A program made the translations under genes and the position numbers. Of a DNA stretch of 64,000 bases, positions 51,405-62,470 are shown piece after piece; within the stretch, counting starts at the first letter, position 1, and each line of letters starts with the position of its first letter. Under the pieces are notes generated by a model. The model saw nothing but the letters and a program-made list of their open reading frames with translations, did not search any database and was not told where the DNA came from. The DNA lies in assembly GCA_002494645.1 (NCBI GenBank), contig DACE01000029.1, positions 39,869 through 103,868 on the forward strand, given 5' to 3'. The DNA comes from Euryarchaeota archaeon UBA256. Lineage in GTDB: Archaea > Thermoplasmatota > Poseidoniia > Poseidoniales > Poseidoniaceae.

Positions 51405-51791
51405 TCACGCTCCGGTGGTGAAACGCTCAATGCGTTCTCGCTTGACCAATACAAGTTCGGGTATGGCCTGCAACAGAGCGGCATGCAGGTCATCGGCTAC
51501 TTCGTCAGGGTCGGTTTGACCGCAGGTGAAACAATCAACCGCCAACAAACCTCGGTCGGCGTAACAGTGAGCTGTCAGGTGGCTTTCGTCAATCAGGACT
51601 ACCGCTGCAAAACCAGGAGGCGATGTGCTTCCATCAAAAGGCACCGCTTTGGCATGGACTTCAGTCGCTGGACTACGATCAACAACAGCTCTCATGAGTT
51701 CTAAGACCTGCGAATGTGAATCCTCATCGCCAAAATAGGCTCCAATATAGTCCATGAAAACATGGGCACCGGAACTTTGAGTTGACGTCAT
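51405..51791 (-). CDS. S-adenosylmethionine decarboxylase proenzyme family (SpeD)
   Basis: A 128-residue proenzyme that self-cleaves to make a pyruvoyl cofactor. The motif IDESHLTAHCYADRG gives the cleavage Glu69-Ser70, with Ser70 becoming pyruvoyl; His75 and Cys90 (DCFTCG) are the processing and catalytic residues. The length is that of the small prokaryotic class. Standard SpeD reads ESHISIHTWPE here; the TWPE part is replaced by CYADRG. Since some archaeal SpeD homologues decarboxylate arginine, and agmatinase is encoded 33 bases upstream, an arginine decarboxylase role is conceivable. S-adenosylmethionine remains the default. Confidence 0.88.
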   Translation of the reverse strand: MTSTQSSGAHVFMDYIGAYFGDEDSHSQVLELMRAVVDRSPATEVHAKAVPFDGSTSPPGFAAVVLIDESHLTAHCYADRGLLAVDCFTCGQTDPDEVADDLHAALLQAIPELVLVKRERIERFTTGA

Positions 51792-51824
51792 GCTATCCCC
51801 GTGCCGGCGCGATTTCCTCTTTAA

Positions 51825-52838
51825 TTATGGCGATGAGCCTTCCTGCTTGAACGACTCAAAGGAAAAGAGGGGGGTCTCAACAATTGTTGCCGCTTCACAC
51901 GCTTGCCAGCGACCTTCCCGTTTGGCAAGGAGGTGACACGCCACGATTTTAGCAGCAAGACACGCTGCAGTGAATTGCGTCAACGGCGTGTCGTGTTGTG
52001 GTGTGATTTCATTCACATCGGCGCTGATGACGGTCACCTTGGGGTTTGCGAAGAGTACCTCGATGGTTTCCACCGCTTGCCAGTACGACAATCCTCCGGG
52101 AACAGGTGTCCCCGTAGCAGGCACCAGAGACCCATCAAGACCGTCTATGTCAAGCGTAAAATGCACGGGACCGTTCAACTCACGAAGGACATCAAGCCAT
52201 TCAGCCCAGGCTGTTCCGCCCGTGTGGGGGTGTTGCGTGTCCCGAGCAAAAAAGGTCGTAATACGTTCATCTGAGACAATTCGTTGGGCTTCCTCAGAGG
52301 AATATGCTCGAATGCCTGCTTGAAGCAATCTCCCGATGCCGAGGTCCAAACTTCGTGAGGCTGCACAGGCGTGAGAGAATACCTCTCCGTTGAGATGGGA
52401 GCGGAGGTCGGCATGAGCATCCAATTGAACCACGGTCAATGTCGAGAGGTCACCATTGACCAAAGGGTGGCTTGATGTTGCCTGAATGATGGGGGGAAGG
52501 ATGCCGTGCTCACCACCCAAAAAAAGTGGAAAACACTGGCCTCTGAGCCAAGGTGTGACGTGGTTGAGGATCTCGTCGAGTTGGAGGCGAAGAGTGGCTG
52601 CTTGTGCCTCAAAATCTTCCAGCGTCACCATATTGGCCCCCGCAGGTAAATCCCCGTTCAATGTCGAATCAAATAATTCAACTTGAGCACTGGCTTGAAT
52701 GCAGGCCCGTGGCCCCCCTGCCGTACCCATTCCGTAGGATGTGGTCAATTCATACGCCAGCGGTATGACGGCGATATCAGCGGGACCACTTGACGAGGGC
52801 AAACCGAGGAATTGACTTGCATCAAAGACCTCATCCAT
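51825..52838 (-). CDS. Agmatinase/ureohydrolase-family enzyme
   Basis: A 337-residue enzyme of the arginase/agmatinase family that splits urea from agmatine to give putrescine. Manganese-site motifs are LFLGGEHGILPP, VVQLDAHADLRSHL, and FTLDIDGLDGSLVPATGTPVPGG, as in agmatinase SpeB. ATG 52838 fits the family; a further ATG at 52919 has a TATA-like ATTAAAT about 25 bases upstream and could be a leaderless start adding 27 residues. First gene of the operon with SpeD and deoxyhypusine synthase. Guanidinobutyrase or another ureohydrolase is possible. Confidence 0.88.
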   Translation of the reverse strand: MDEVFDASQFLGLPSSSGPADIAVIPLAYELTTSYGMGTAGGPRACIQASAQVELFDSTLNGDLPAGANMVTLEDFEAQAATLRLQLDEILNHVTPWLRGQCFPLFLGGEHGILPPIIQATSSHPLVNGDLSTLTVVQLDAHADLRSHLNGEVFSHACAASRSLDLGIGRLLQAGIRAYSSEEAQRIVSDERITTFFARDTQHPHTGGTAWAEWLDVLRELNGPVHFTLDIDGLDGSLVPATGTPVPGGLSYWQAVETIEVLFANPKVTVISADVNEITPQHDTPLTQFTAACLAAKIVACHLLAKREGRWQACEAATIVETPLFSFESFKQEGSSP

Positions 52839-52944
52839 GACGCCAAGGGAGTGAGCCCCCTTCAAGGACTTGCCGATGCCATTTCTGTGGCACGAATGAG
52901 GTACAACGGCGTATTTCATCAAATTTGAGGGAACATTTAATATG

Positions 52945-52975
52945 GGTCGGAGGACAATATAATATAGCAACGGGG
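52945..52975. promoter_or_regulatory. Divergent AT-rich promoter region
   Basis: Between the agmatinase operon and the gene at 53019, the run AATATAATATAG (52963-52974) gives a TATA box for the plus-strand gene, and ATTTAATATG just before it (about 52935-52945) gives one for the minus strand. Only about 100 bases separate the two start codons, so the two promoters may share regulation. Confidence 0.45.
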
Positions 52976-53018
52976 ACCGAAAACACGCGGTTACGGTGTC
53001 CGAAAACGGGGTGTAACG

Positions 53019-53438
53019 ATGGGGATGACATTAGCAGAATTAACCAAAGCAATTCAACAACATATTGATTTGGACATGGATTCCGAGGTCGCACAAGGCA
53101 TGGCCGAGCACGCCTTGGGTTTCTTTGGATTCTACAATCGAATCATCGATAACGCCCTTGAGCCCACTGACCGTAACCTGTTCTACATGTTCCAAGACTA
53201 CGACCTTCTCACCACTGAATCTGAAGAAACAACGCTCTGGGACGGCCGAGAATGGCGTATTCACTACTGGAAATTCAAGCCCGACCTCCGAGAGCGTGTC
53301 GAGGCCTACATGCAACGTAATTTGAAGGAAGAAGACATCGATCCATTCGCAGACATTTACGCCACCGACGGACCGAGCATTTGGACCCGCGAAGGTGAAA
53401 AGGTAGCCAATCCCAATGCCTTCACCTCCGACTGGTGA
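53019..53438 (+). CDS. Conserved-looking hypothetical protein (possibly DUF6015)
   Basis: A 139-residue soluble acidic protein. It begins with a helical domain (LTKAIQQHIDLDMDSEVAQGM, then EHALGFFGFYNRIIDNALEPTDRNLFYMFQD), followed by a short beta part (TTLWDGREWRIHYWKF) and an acidic tail. The pattern recalls the small Thermoplasmata family DUF6015, recalled from memory only. The start is preceded by GGGGTGT, with a TATA-like box 50 bases upstream. No function can be given. Confidence 0.65.
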   Translation: MGMTLAELTKAIQQHIDLDMDSEVAQGMAEHALGFFGFYNRIIDNALEPTDRNLFYMFQDYDLLTTESEETTLWDGREWRIHYWKFKPDLRERVEAYMQRNLKEEDIDPFADIYATDGPSIWTREGEKVANPNAFTSDW

Positions 53439-53488
53439 GATTCACCAATCATGCAAGTGTTTTTGATTCCCCGCATTGAGGCCAGTCC

Positions 53489-54850
53489 ATGCGAGTAGCT
53501 GTGGGACTTGTGGTCTGCATGCTGCTCGCCGGCATTCCAACAACGAGTGCTCAATACGACCCGCTGCAACAGGAGGCATGGCCGGGTGAACCGATTGATA
53601 ATCACATCCACCTGACGTGGGCGACGTTGACCATGGAAGTCAATGACTGGGCTGACACCTATCCCGATATCGTCGACGTGACGAGTGCTGGAGAATCTGA
53701 ACTCGGAAAAACACTCTGGGTGGTCCGTCTCTCCGATTGGTCCATGGAAACAAAAGAAGATGGAACACCCAAAGAAATGATCTACATCGATGGCGGTCAT
53801 CACGGTAATGAATACCTCGGGACGGCTTTGGCTTGGTTAACAGCGAAATGGTACATCAACGAATGGGCAGAAGGAAACGAAGAGGCCATCAATGTCCTTC
53901 AAAACACGGAGATTCACATCTTGATCATGCTCAATCCTGACGGAAACGACATCGACACACGATGGAACATCAATCAAGTGGACCTTAACAGAAATTATGA
54001 CCACTATTGGAATACCTGCCCCACCACACAACCTGGGAGCAGCGCCTTCAGTGAATCCGAAACGTCCTCGAATTCAGCCTACATGAACACCTACATGACC
54101 GATGCAGACCTCTACGTTACGATGCACACGGGCGTGTGGATCATGCTGTACCCGTGGGGCAAATGGCCCGAACAGCCACCGGATTGGGAACTCTTCCACT
54201 TCATACGCGATGACGTCCACGCAACAGTATCAGATATTCCGATTCAAAATGCCAACCAAGGCCTTTACCCGAATTGCGGAACAAGCCGAGATTACGGCTA
54301 CGGCAAAATGGGATTCCCGACCTTCACCTTTGAGACCGATGATGAGCAATTCGTACCCGGTACCTTCGAATCGTTGCATGACCGTTTGGAAGAGGAGATG
54401 AACGTGATGCGTTACCTCATCAATGACGTCTGGTATTGGCGGGCGCGCTTGAACGTTCAATCCCTCACAGTCAGCGGCGACGAGGTGGAAATGACGGTTG
54501 AAAACCTCGGGCATGCAAGCACTTCTAATGCATCGCTGCAACACATGGATGCAGCGGGAGAAGTCGTGTGGACTTCGCCAATGTTTACCGTCAATGCCAG
54601 CAATGTCACCAATGTCAACTTCGACCTTGAGATGGAGCCTTTTGAAGACGGCACGTGGGGATTGATGTATCAGAAACGTGTCATCAATGCATCCCAATGG
54701 GTCAACGAATCCATCAATACAAGTTCAATTCAAATCAACAACGGCAAGGATGATAACCTTTTGACAGGTTTTGGCCTGTTCAATCCTGTTTCAGTGATTC
54801 TCTCTCTTCTCGGCATGAGTGTGATTGCCAAGCGTGAAGAGGATGCTTGA
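53489..54850 (+). CDS. Secreted M14 zinc carboxypeptidase with C-terminal membrane anchor
   Basis: A 453-residue exported metallopeptidase. Signal peptide about 1-21 (VAVGLVVCMLLAGIPTTSAQ). Catalytic domain about 45-320: the zinc ligands HxxE in IDGGHHGNEYLG, NPDGND and DLNRNYD substrate residues, the third zinc ligand His in VTMHTGVWIML, and the catalytic Glu in TFETDDEQF. A beta-rich domain (about 325-420) follows, then a hydrophobic helix (FNPVSVILSLLGMSVIA) and a basic-acidic tail as anchor. It would trim C-terminal residues from peptides outside the cell, consistent with a protein-degrading lifestyle. Confidence 0.92.
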   Translation: MRVAVGLVVCMLLAGIPTTSAQYDPLQQEAWPGEPIDNHIHLTWATLTMEVNDWADTYPDIVDVTSAGESELGKTLWVVRLSDWSMETKEDGTPKEMIYIDGGHHGNEYLGTALAWLTAKWYINEWAEGNEEAINVLQNTEIHILIMLNPDGNDIDTRWNINQVDLNRNYDHYWNTCPTTQPGSSAFSESETSSNSAYMNTYMTDADLYVTMHTGVWIMLYPWGKWPEQPPDWELFHFIRDDVHATVSDIPIQNANQGLYPNCGTSRDYGYGKMGFPTFTFETDDEQFVPGTFESLHDRLEEEMNVMRYLINDVWYWRARLNVQSLTVSGDEVEMTVENLGHASTSNASLQHMDAAGEVVWTSPMFTVNASNVTNVNFDLEMEPFEDGTWGLMYQKRVINASQWVNESINTSSIQINNGKDDNLLTGFGLFNPVSVILSLLGMSVIAKREEDA

Positions 54851-54980
54851 GTCTGCTCACTCTTGCACCAAAGGACACTGAATTGAGCGTGAGCGTTGAG
54901 TATGCTCTGGCAGCTCCATAGCAGAGGGCAGGGGAAAAGGTTTGAAGTGGGGGGGTTCGTTGGGCCAAGCAAGTGATATC

Positions 54981-56474
54981 ATGCAAGTAACAGTCAGTTC
55001 AGGCAACAACATCAATGGCACGCTCGTCCTTCCCCTTTTCGAAGGCGTAGATTCTCTCCCGGAGACCAATGAGGGAATCCCCATCGCACTTAAGAGCCAA
55101 ATTAACCGAGTCCTCGGTGACGGGGATTTCAAAGCCAAAGCCAACACGACCATGTCGCTCATGGGTACTGAAGGCGGCAAAGCCATTCTTATTGGCTTAG
55201 GCAAGGAAGACAAGGCCGACCACCACACCTACCGGGAAGCCGGTGCTACCATTGTTGCTGGTCATAAAAAGCACCACGGTAATGAAATGACCGTGTTCTT
55301 CGACACCTCAGACATCAGCGCTATGGCATCCTTTGCAGAGGGCATGATGCTTCGAGACTACTCCTACGACCATTACAAAATGGCCGATGAAGATGAAGAA
55401 AAGGCCGAGTTGTCTGCACGAATGAACTGCAATGAAGGCGATGCCACGGTGCTATCAGCCGCTATTGACCGCGCAGCATCTGTTGCAAGCGGCGTTCACC
55501 TCTCAAGAGACCTCGGCAATTGCCCTCCCAACGACATGTATCCAATGGCCTTCGCTGAAAAAGCTGAACTTTGGGCAAAGGAGTACGACAATGTCAAGGT
55601 CGAAGTCATTGACTTTGAAGCAGCAAAGCGTCACGGTATGGGTGGTTTGGTTGCAGTTGGCATGGGTTCGTCCCGAAAACCCTGCATGGTCATCTTCACC
55701 CTCAACGGAGATCAAAAAGGCCAACATCCAGTTCTCGTCGGAAAGGGAATTACCTTCGACACAGGAGGAATTTCGCTCAAACCAGGTGCTAACATGGACG
55801 AAATGAAGTACGACATGGGCGGTTCAGCCACGGTCTTTGGCACCATGCAAGCCTTGGCATCGTGCGGATACGACAAGAAAGTGGTAGGTATCACCTGCAT
55901 GGCAGAAAACATGCCTGCGGCCAACGCTCAGCGACCCGGTGACGTGATCAAAACGCTTTCTGGCAAGACCATCGAAGTGCTCAACACCGATGCCGAGGGA
56001 CGTCTTGTCCTCTCCGATGGCCTTTGGAAGGCCGGTACTGATTTCGATGCAGAGTACATCATTGACTTTGCTACATTGACCGGCGCATGTGTTGTTGCTC
56101 TCGGCCATGAAGCCACTGGTTTGTGGTCCAACGACGAGGATTTCCGAACCCGCATCCACGAAGCTGGAAACGATGTTGGCGAACTCGCCTGGCCCATGCC
56201 GCTGCTTCCTGCATTCGAAAAGGAAATGACCGATTCAAAAATCGCTGACACCCGTAACTTGGGCGCTGGCCGTTGGGGTGGAGCAAACACCGCTGCTGCC
56301 TTCTTGAAGCAATTTGTTCCAGAACGAGGCGAGGGCGACGACGCCAAACAAATCACCTGGGCTCACATGGACATCGCTGGAACCTATTGGGGAGCGAAGA
56401 CCAACAAGATGGTCGGTAACGGCGCTACTGGCATTCATGTTCGAACCTTGGTGAAATTGATCACCGGACAGTGA
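54981..56474 (+). CDS. M17 leucyl aminopeptidase
   Basis: A 497-residue cytoplasmic hexameric aminopeptidase with two zinc ions. VGKGITFDTGGISLKPG holds the catalytic Lys and a metal Asp, EMKYDMGGSATVFG follows, and NTDAEGRLVLSDGL is the family signature. The N-terminal macro-like domain is present. ATG 54981 is chosen; a TTG 39 bases up keeps the frame. Transcribed after the M14 carboxypeptidase gene, so extracellular and intracellular peptide digestion are encoded next to each other. Confidence 0.95.
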   Translation: MQVTVSSGNNINGTLVLPLFEGVDSLPETNEGIPIALKSQINRVLGDGDFKAKANTTMSLMGTEGGKAILIGLGKEDKADHHTYREAGATIVAGHKKHHGNEMTVFFDTSDISAMASFAEGMMLRDYSYDHYKMADEDEEKAELSARMNCNEGDATVLSAAIDRAASVASGVHLSRDLGNCPPNDMYPMAFAEKAELWAKEYDNVKVEVIDFEAAKRHGMGGLVAVGMGSSRKPCMVIFTLNGDQKGQHPVLVGKGITFDTGGISLKPGANMDEMKYDMGGSATVFGTMQALASCGYDKKVVGITCMAENMPAANAQRPGDVIKTLSGKTIEVLNTDAEGRLVLSDGLWKAGTDFDAEYIIDFATLTGACVVALGHEATGLWSNDEDFRTRIHEAGNDVGELAWPMPLLPAFEKEMTDSKIADTRNLGAGRWGGANTAAAFLKQFVPERGEGDDAKQITWAHMDIAGTYWGAKTNKMVGNGATGIHVRTLVKLITGQ

Positions 56475-56536
56475 GTTCAAAGACGACGAACGCCCAACTC
56501 AATTGGGTGTGAATGATACGAGGTGTCTTGATTAGG

Positions 56537-56562
56537 TTTATATCCGGTGGCGAAGAGGCCAC
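56537..56562 (+). promoter_or_regulatory. TATA box and inverted repeat before the chaperone island
   Basis: TTTATAT at 56537-56543 and, three bases later, the inverted repeat GTGGC-GAAGAG-GCCAC (56547-56562). The repeat overlies the expected transcription start for a short-leader mRNA of the gene at 56596, so it could be an operator for heat or stress control. A weak hairpin from the M17 gene end (CCCAA/TTGGG near 56501) precedes it. Confidence 0.45.
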
Positions 56563-56595
56563 TATACAACCGATGGTTTAGTAGTGGTGATTTTT

Positions 56596-57285
56596 ATGGC
56601 TGACGACGAATGGGAAGAAGAGTTTCTCAAGCAACTGGAGGCGATGTTTACCAAGATGGGTCTTCCCTTCAATAAAGAACAACTGCGTGGCTTTTTGAAA
56701 CAATTTCGAGACCAATTCGAAGCCATGGGAATCAATCCCGAAAAGATTGCCAAGGGTGAAGTCAATTTCAACTTCGACATTTCTGAAATCAGTAAAATGC
56801 TCTCTTCTGGAAATTCCATCGAGGACCTTCTGAAGAATCTCGGCATGGACGTGAAGGTCGACGCTGCCCCTGTAGAAATCGACCCAAGCGCCCTCGAAAG
56901 CGAAGATGATGAAACGGTGAAACTGCCGACAGAAGACGTGTATCTGGACGGCTGGAACATGTCGGTTACTCTCGATTTCACCCTCAAAGGAGACATTGAG
57001 AGCGAGCAACTGGAAATTGAACTGATCAAAAACGGATCTCAAATGGAGATTCTCCGCTCAACTCAACCCCAACCGATTGCCTTGGTCGAACTACCGCACC
57101 CCTGTGACGATGTGGTGGATTGGACGCTCAACAACGGCATATTGGATATCACACTCAAACTCACCCCCCAGGGCAAAGCACTGGAAGCGAGTGACGATGA
57201 CCTCCCTGCCACCGAGGAGGTAAGCATTGATGTCGGCGACGAAGATGACGACGACGAAGATGACGGTGGCATCCCCATCTTTTGA
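56596..57285 (+). CDS. Hsp20-like domain protein preceding dnaK
   Basis: A 229-residue acidic protein. The N-terminal 80 residues are helical (EEEFLKQLEAMFTKMGLPFN). From about residue 115 a beta-rich domain follows (TEDVYLDGWNMSVTLDFTLKG, then DDVVDWTLNNGILDITLKLTP), whose final NGILDITL resembles the NGVLEVxL core of alpha-crystallin/Hsp20 and GvpH-like proteins. Ends in an Asp/Glu-rich tail. Start fixed by GGTGAT five bases before the ATG. It lies 14 bases before dnaK, so a chaperone role is likely; the Hsp20 assignment is by pattern and not certain. Confidence 0.6.
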   Translation: MADDEWEEEFLKQLEAMFTKMGLPFNKEQLRGFLKQFRDQFEAMGINPEKIAKGEVNFNFDISEISKMLSSGNSIEDLLKNLGMDVKVDAAPVEIDPSALESEDDETVKLPTEDVYLDGWNMSVTLDFTLKGDIESEQLEIELIKNGSQMEILRSTQPQPIALVELPHPCDDVVDWTLNNGILDITLKLTPQGKALEASDDDLPATEEVSIDVGDEDDDDEDDGGIPIF

Positions 57286-57299
57286 AAGGAAGTGAACAA

Positions 57300-59183
<1,884 letters not shown>

Positions 59184-59242
59184 AGTCATCACCCGTCAAG
59201 CCCGAGGGTTTGGCTTATGGGGGTGTGAACGGTGGGTTGCTC

Positions 59243-60841
59243 ATGAGCGAAGTCCCGATTCTCAAAGAGACGACGCGCTCAACAGGACGAGAGGCGCTCC
59301 GAAACAACATCACGGCAGCCTTGGCCTTGGCCAGTGCAGTTCGGACCACTCTCGGTCCACGCGGCCAAGACAAATTGTTGATCGACGACCAAGGACGGAC
59401 CATGGTCACCAACGACGGCGTCACGGTTCTCGAATCTGCAAAAGTCGAGCACCCTGTTGCCCGAATGCTCATCAACGCTTCAACCACTCAAGACCGCATT
59501 GCTCGTGACGGGACGACAAGCGCCGTTCTTCTGGCCGCTGAACTGTTGCAAAACGCTTGGGAACTCGTCCTTCAAGGCGTTCACCCGTCCGCCATCGCTC
59601 GTGGGTATCGACTTGCCGAAGATGCGTGCCGTGAACATTTTCCCAACCTTACGCTGGAAGCCACGACCGAACGTCAGCATCAAGCAGCGACAACTTCGCT
59701 TTCAGGTAAGATTCACACCGCCATGCAGGATCTTCTCGCTTCCTTGGCCGTTGAGGCCGGTAAGGCAGTGCTTGAAGACCAAGACGGAAGGCCCAAAGCC
59801 GACCCAACGCGTGTTAAGATTCTCACTCAAACCGGAGGCGCAATGACCGATTCACGGCTGGTAACGGGACTGGTTCTTGGAAAACAGCGCGTCAACGATG
59901 CAATGCCCAAGCATATCAAAGCGGGTAAAGTAGCCCTTGTGGATGGTGGTCTTGAACGCAGGGAACTGATGGGCAACGTCACACTGAACGTGACCGGCAC
60001 CGGCGTCCTCGAATCGTTTCGCCAAGAAGAAAAACGATTGTTGACCGAACAAGTTCAGCACCTCATCGATCTCGGCGTCACGCTCTTTGCCTGCAAAGAC
60101 GGCATCGACGACGACATGCACGGACTGCTCTCAAAAGCGGGCATCCAAGCCTACCGTAGGGTTGCCCGCTCCGACCTCGACTTGCTTGCACGTGGATGCG
60201 GCGCCACACTCTCCTACGATGTCAAGAGCCTTCACGAATCTGACCTCGGCGCGTTCATCAGCAGCAAAAACGAGCGATGGGACGGCACCATGCACTGGAT
60301 TGTTCAAACTGAAGAGGGAGGAGCGACGTTCATTGCAAAGGGGTCAACTGAGGAAGCCGTTGGTGAAGTTGAACGATGTTTTGCCGACGCCTTGGGTGTT
60401 GCCTGCCAATTGCTGGAGGAACCTGCCTTATTACCCGGCGGTGGAGCGACACAAATTGCCCTTGCCCGCCATCTACGCCGACTGGCAGAAAGCATTCCTG
60501 GGCGTGAACAACTCGCCATTGAAGCATATGCAGATGCGTTGGAAGTTATTCCACGAGTCTTGGCCGAAAATGCAGGTCTTGACCCGCTTGACACGCTCCT
60601 TCAGGTCGTGGCTAAGCAAAGCACTCACGAAGGTGATGATGCCCATTGCATCGGACTCGATGTTGTTGCCAAGCAACCGAGCAACATGATGGAGAACGGT
60701 GTCCTTGAGCCGCTACGAATCACACGGCAAGTCCTTGCTGGTGCAACTGAAGCGGCACTTTCCGTGCTTCGAATTGACGATGTCCTGTGGGCCAAGCAAG
60801 ACCCGAGCATCCCAGACGGCATCGGCATGGATGAAAACTGA
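59243..60841 (+). CDS. Thermosome subunit (group II chaperonin)
   Basis: A 532-residue group II chaperonin subunit. Conserved segments: TLGPRGQDKLLIDDQGR, VTNDGVTVLE, the ATPase RDGTTSAVLLAAELL with the catalytic Asp, the apical domain KDGIDDDMHGLLSKAGIQAYRRV, and PGGGATQIALARHL near 410. The C-terminus lacks the Gly-Gly-Met tail common in thermosomes, ending GIGMDEN. Some residues differ from the usual GDGTTT and CQKGIDD patterns, so it may be a diverged second subunit. ATG 59243 is preferred over an in-frame start 33 bases earlier. It follows dnaK by 59 bases. Confidence 0.93.
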   Translation: MSEVPILKETTRSTGREALRNNITAALALASAVRTTLGPRGQDKLLIDDQGRTMVTNDGVTVLESAKVEHPVARMLINASTTQDRIARDGTTSAVLLAAELLQNAWELVLQGVHPSAIARGYRLAEDACREHFPNLTLEATTERQHQAATTSLSGKIHTAMQDLLASLAVEAGKAVLEDQDGRPKADPTRVKILTQTGGAMTDSRLVTGLVLGKQRVNDAMPKHIKAGKVALVDGGLERRELMGNVTLNVTGTGVLESFRQEEKRLLTEQVQHLIDLGVTLFACKDGIDDDMHGLLSKAGIQAYRRVARSDLDLLARGCGATLSYDVKSLHESDLGAFISSKNERWDGTMHWIVQTEEGGATFIAKGSTEEAVGEVERCFADALGVACQLLEEPALLPGGGATQIALARHLRRLAESIPGREQLAIEAYADALEVIPRVLAENAGLDPLDTLLQVVAKQSTHEGDDAHCIGLDVVAKQPSNMMENGVLEPLRITRQVLAGATEAALSVLRIDDVLWAKQDPSIPDGIGMDEN

Positions 60842-60898
60842 GTTGCAATGCCTGCCCCAATCCTTGTCTTCAAATAGACCAAGACATCGCCCGCCTCT

Positions 60899-62470
60899 AT
60901 GGTGACTTCTGTGGAAAGACCCGTTGGTATCGACGACATCGCCATTCACTTTCCACGCCTTTACATGGACATGCGTGATTTTGCGGACCTTCGTGGCGCT
61001 GATTACGGGAAATTGAGCAAAGGCCTTGGTTTGGAAGCGATGTCCATCCCAGACGTACATGAGGACACCGCAACGATGGGAGCAATGGCTGTCATGCAAC
61101 TGATTGACCGAAATGGCTTGGACCCCAACACCATCGGGCGAATGTATTTGGGCACAGAATCTGCCCTTGACGGCGCTAAGCCAACAGCGACCTACATCGT
61201 TGATATGCTGACTCAACGCTACGGGGAGCGTTTTGGTTCAGATTGTTTCCAAACATGTGACGTCGTTGACATGACCTTTGCTTGCATCGGTGCAGTTGAC
61301 GCCCTGCATACCACCCTTGACTGGGTGGCTCGCTCGGATGAACTCGATGAGCGGGTTGGAATCGTCGTATTTTCTGACAACGCCAAGTATGCACTCGGCT
61401 CCTCAGGGGAATATACGCAAGGTGCAGGAGGAGGAGCCCTGCTGATTCGAAGGAACCCCCGCCTGCTGGAAATTCCGGATTGCATTGGTGTTTCAACTAC
61501 ACCTGTTCACGATTTTTTCAAGCCCCGAAGAGAGGTCACAATTCGTTCGGTCATATCGAACGTGATTCAACTCGCTCAAGAAGCAGGTCAAACCATGAAA
61601 AAAGGGCTCGTAGAGCGCATGATTCGCCACCTTCCAGAGTCTACCGTTCGGAAGTTGGGTATCTTTTCTCACGGCGAAGAGAAGGTCAGTGTTCACCGAG
61701 ACGACCCGATCTTCGATGGGCAATATTCCAATCGATGCTATCAGAAAGCGGTTCGGCAAGCCTTCCATGACTTCTCAATGAAAGCTGAGCGAAGAGGGCG
61801 TATTGATCCTACTAACGATGAACCCTTTACTCAGCAGTGGTCTCGAATCATCATGCACCTGCCCTATGCATATCAAGCAAAGCGCATGTTTCCCGATGTG
61901 TTTCGCCACGACAGACAGAACACTCCGGTGTGGCAGGGAATTGAGCAGCAACTTGGCGCGGCTCCACCAAGCCCAGAATCAGACGACCCCGAAGTGCAGA
62001 TTCAGTGGGAGAATGAAATGGATGGATACCGTCGAGCGATTTCAAAAACCCCCGAGTACATTGCCTTCCACGCCAGCAGAATCGAGAAAGGTCAGCGTGC
62101 AAGCAGTTTGATTGGAAATCAATACACCGGTTCCATTTTCCTCGCTCTTATGTCAACCTTCGAGTCGGACCTTGAAGAAAACGCCAACCTCGACGGAGCC
62201 ATGTTGGGTATGTGCGGCTACGGGTCGGGCGCCAAGGCAAAGGTATTCGAGGGTCGTGTGAGTCCTCGCTGGAGAGAAGTTGTTGCGGGTTGGCACCTCT
62301 TTGAGCGTCTCGCTGGACGCACTGCGATTGACCAAATTACCTACGAAAACCTGCACAAGGGAGTTCAGGAAGGAAGTGTCGTGGAGCCCAACGCGGAATT
62401 TGCTCTGGTTGAAATTGGTGATGAAGGCGTTGATGAAGGCGCTCGCCGCTACCGTTGGATTGGTGCTTAG
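60899..62470 (+). CDS. Hydroxymethylglutaryl-CoA synthase, long form
   Basis: A 523-residue member of the HMG-CoA synthase family, which condenses acetyl-CoA with acetoacetyl-CoA at the start of the mevalonate route to archaeal lipids. The nucleophilic Cys is in MTFACIGAVDAL near 128; GEYTQGAGGGALLI, HLPYAYQAKRMF (catalytic His), SLIGNQYTGSIFLALMSTFE, and MCGYGSGAKAKVFEG are the later signatures. At 523 residues it is much longer than the 350-residue archaeal type because of inserts, chiefly between about 215 and 360. Such a long form is more like bacterial or eukaryotic enzymes. The last four bases overlap the tdh end. Confidence 0.85.
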   Translation: MVTSVERPVGIDDIAIHFPRLYMDMRDFADLRGADYGKLSKGLGLEAMSIPDVHEDTATMGAMAVMQLIDRNGLDPNTIGRMYLGTESALDGAKPTATYIVDMLTQRYGERFGSDCFQTCDVVDMTFACIGAVDALHTTLDWVARSDELDERVGIVVFSDNAKYALGSSGEYTQGAGGGALLIRRNPRLLEIPDCIGVSTTPVHDFFKPRREVTIRSVISNVIQLAQEAGQTMKKGLVERMIRHLPESTVRKLGIFSHGEEKVSVHRDDPIFDGQYSNRCYQKAVRQAFHDFSMKAERRGRIDPTNDEPFTQQWSRIIMHLPYAYQAKRMFPDVFRHDRQNTPVWQGIEQQLGAAPPSPESDDPEVQIQWENEMDGYRRAISKTPEYIAFHASRIEKGQRASSLIGNQYTGSIFLALMSTFESDLEENANLDGAMLGMCGYGSGAKAKVFEGRVSPRWREVVAGWHLFERLAGRTAIDQITYENLHKGVQEGSVVEPNAEFALVEIGDEGVDEGARRYRWIGA

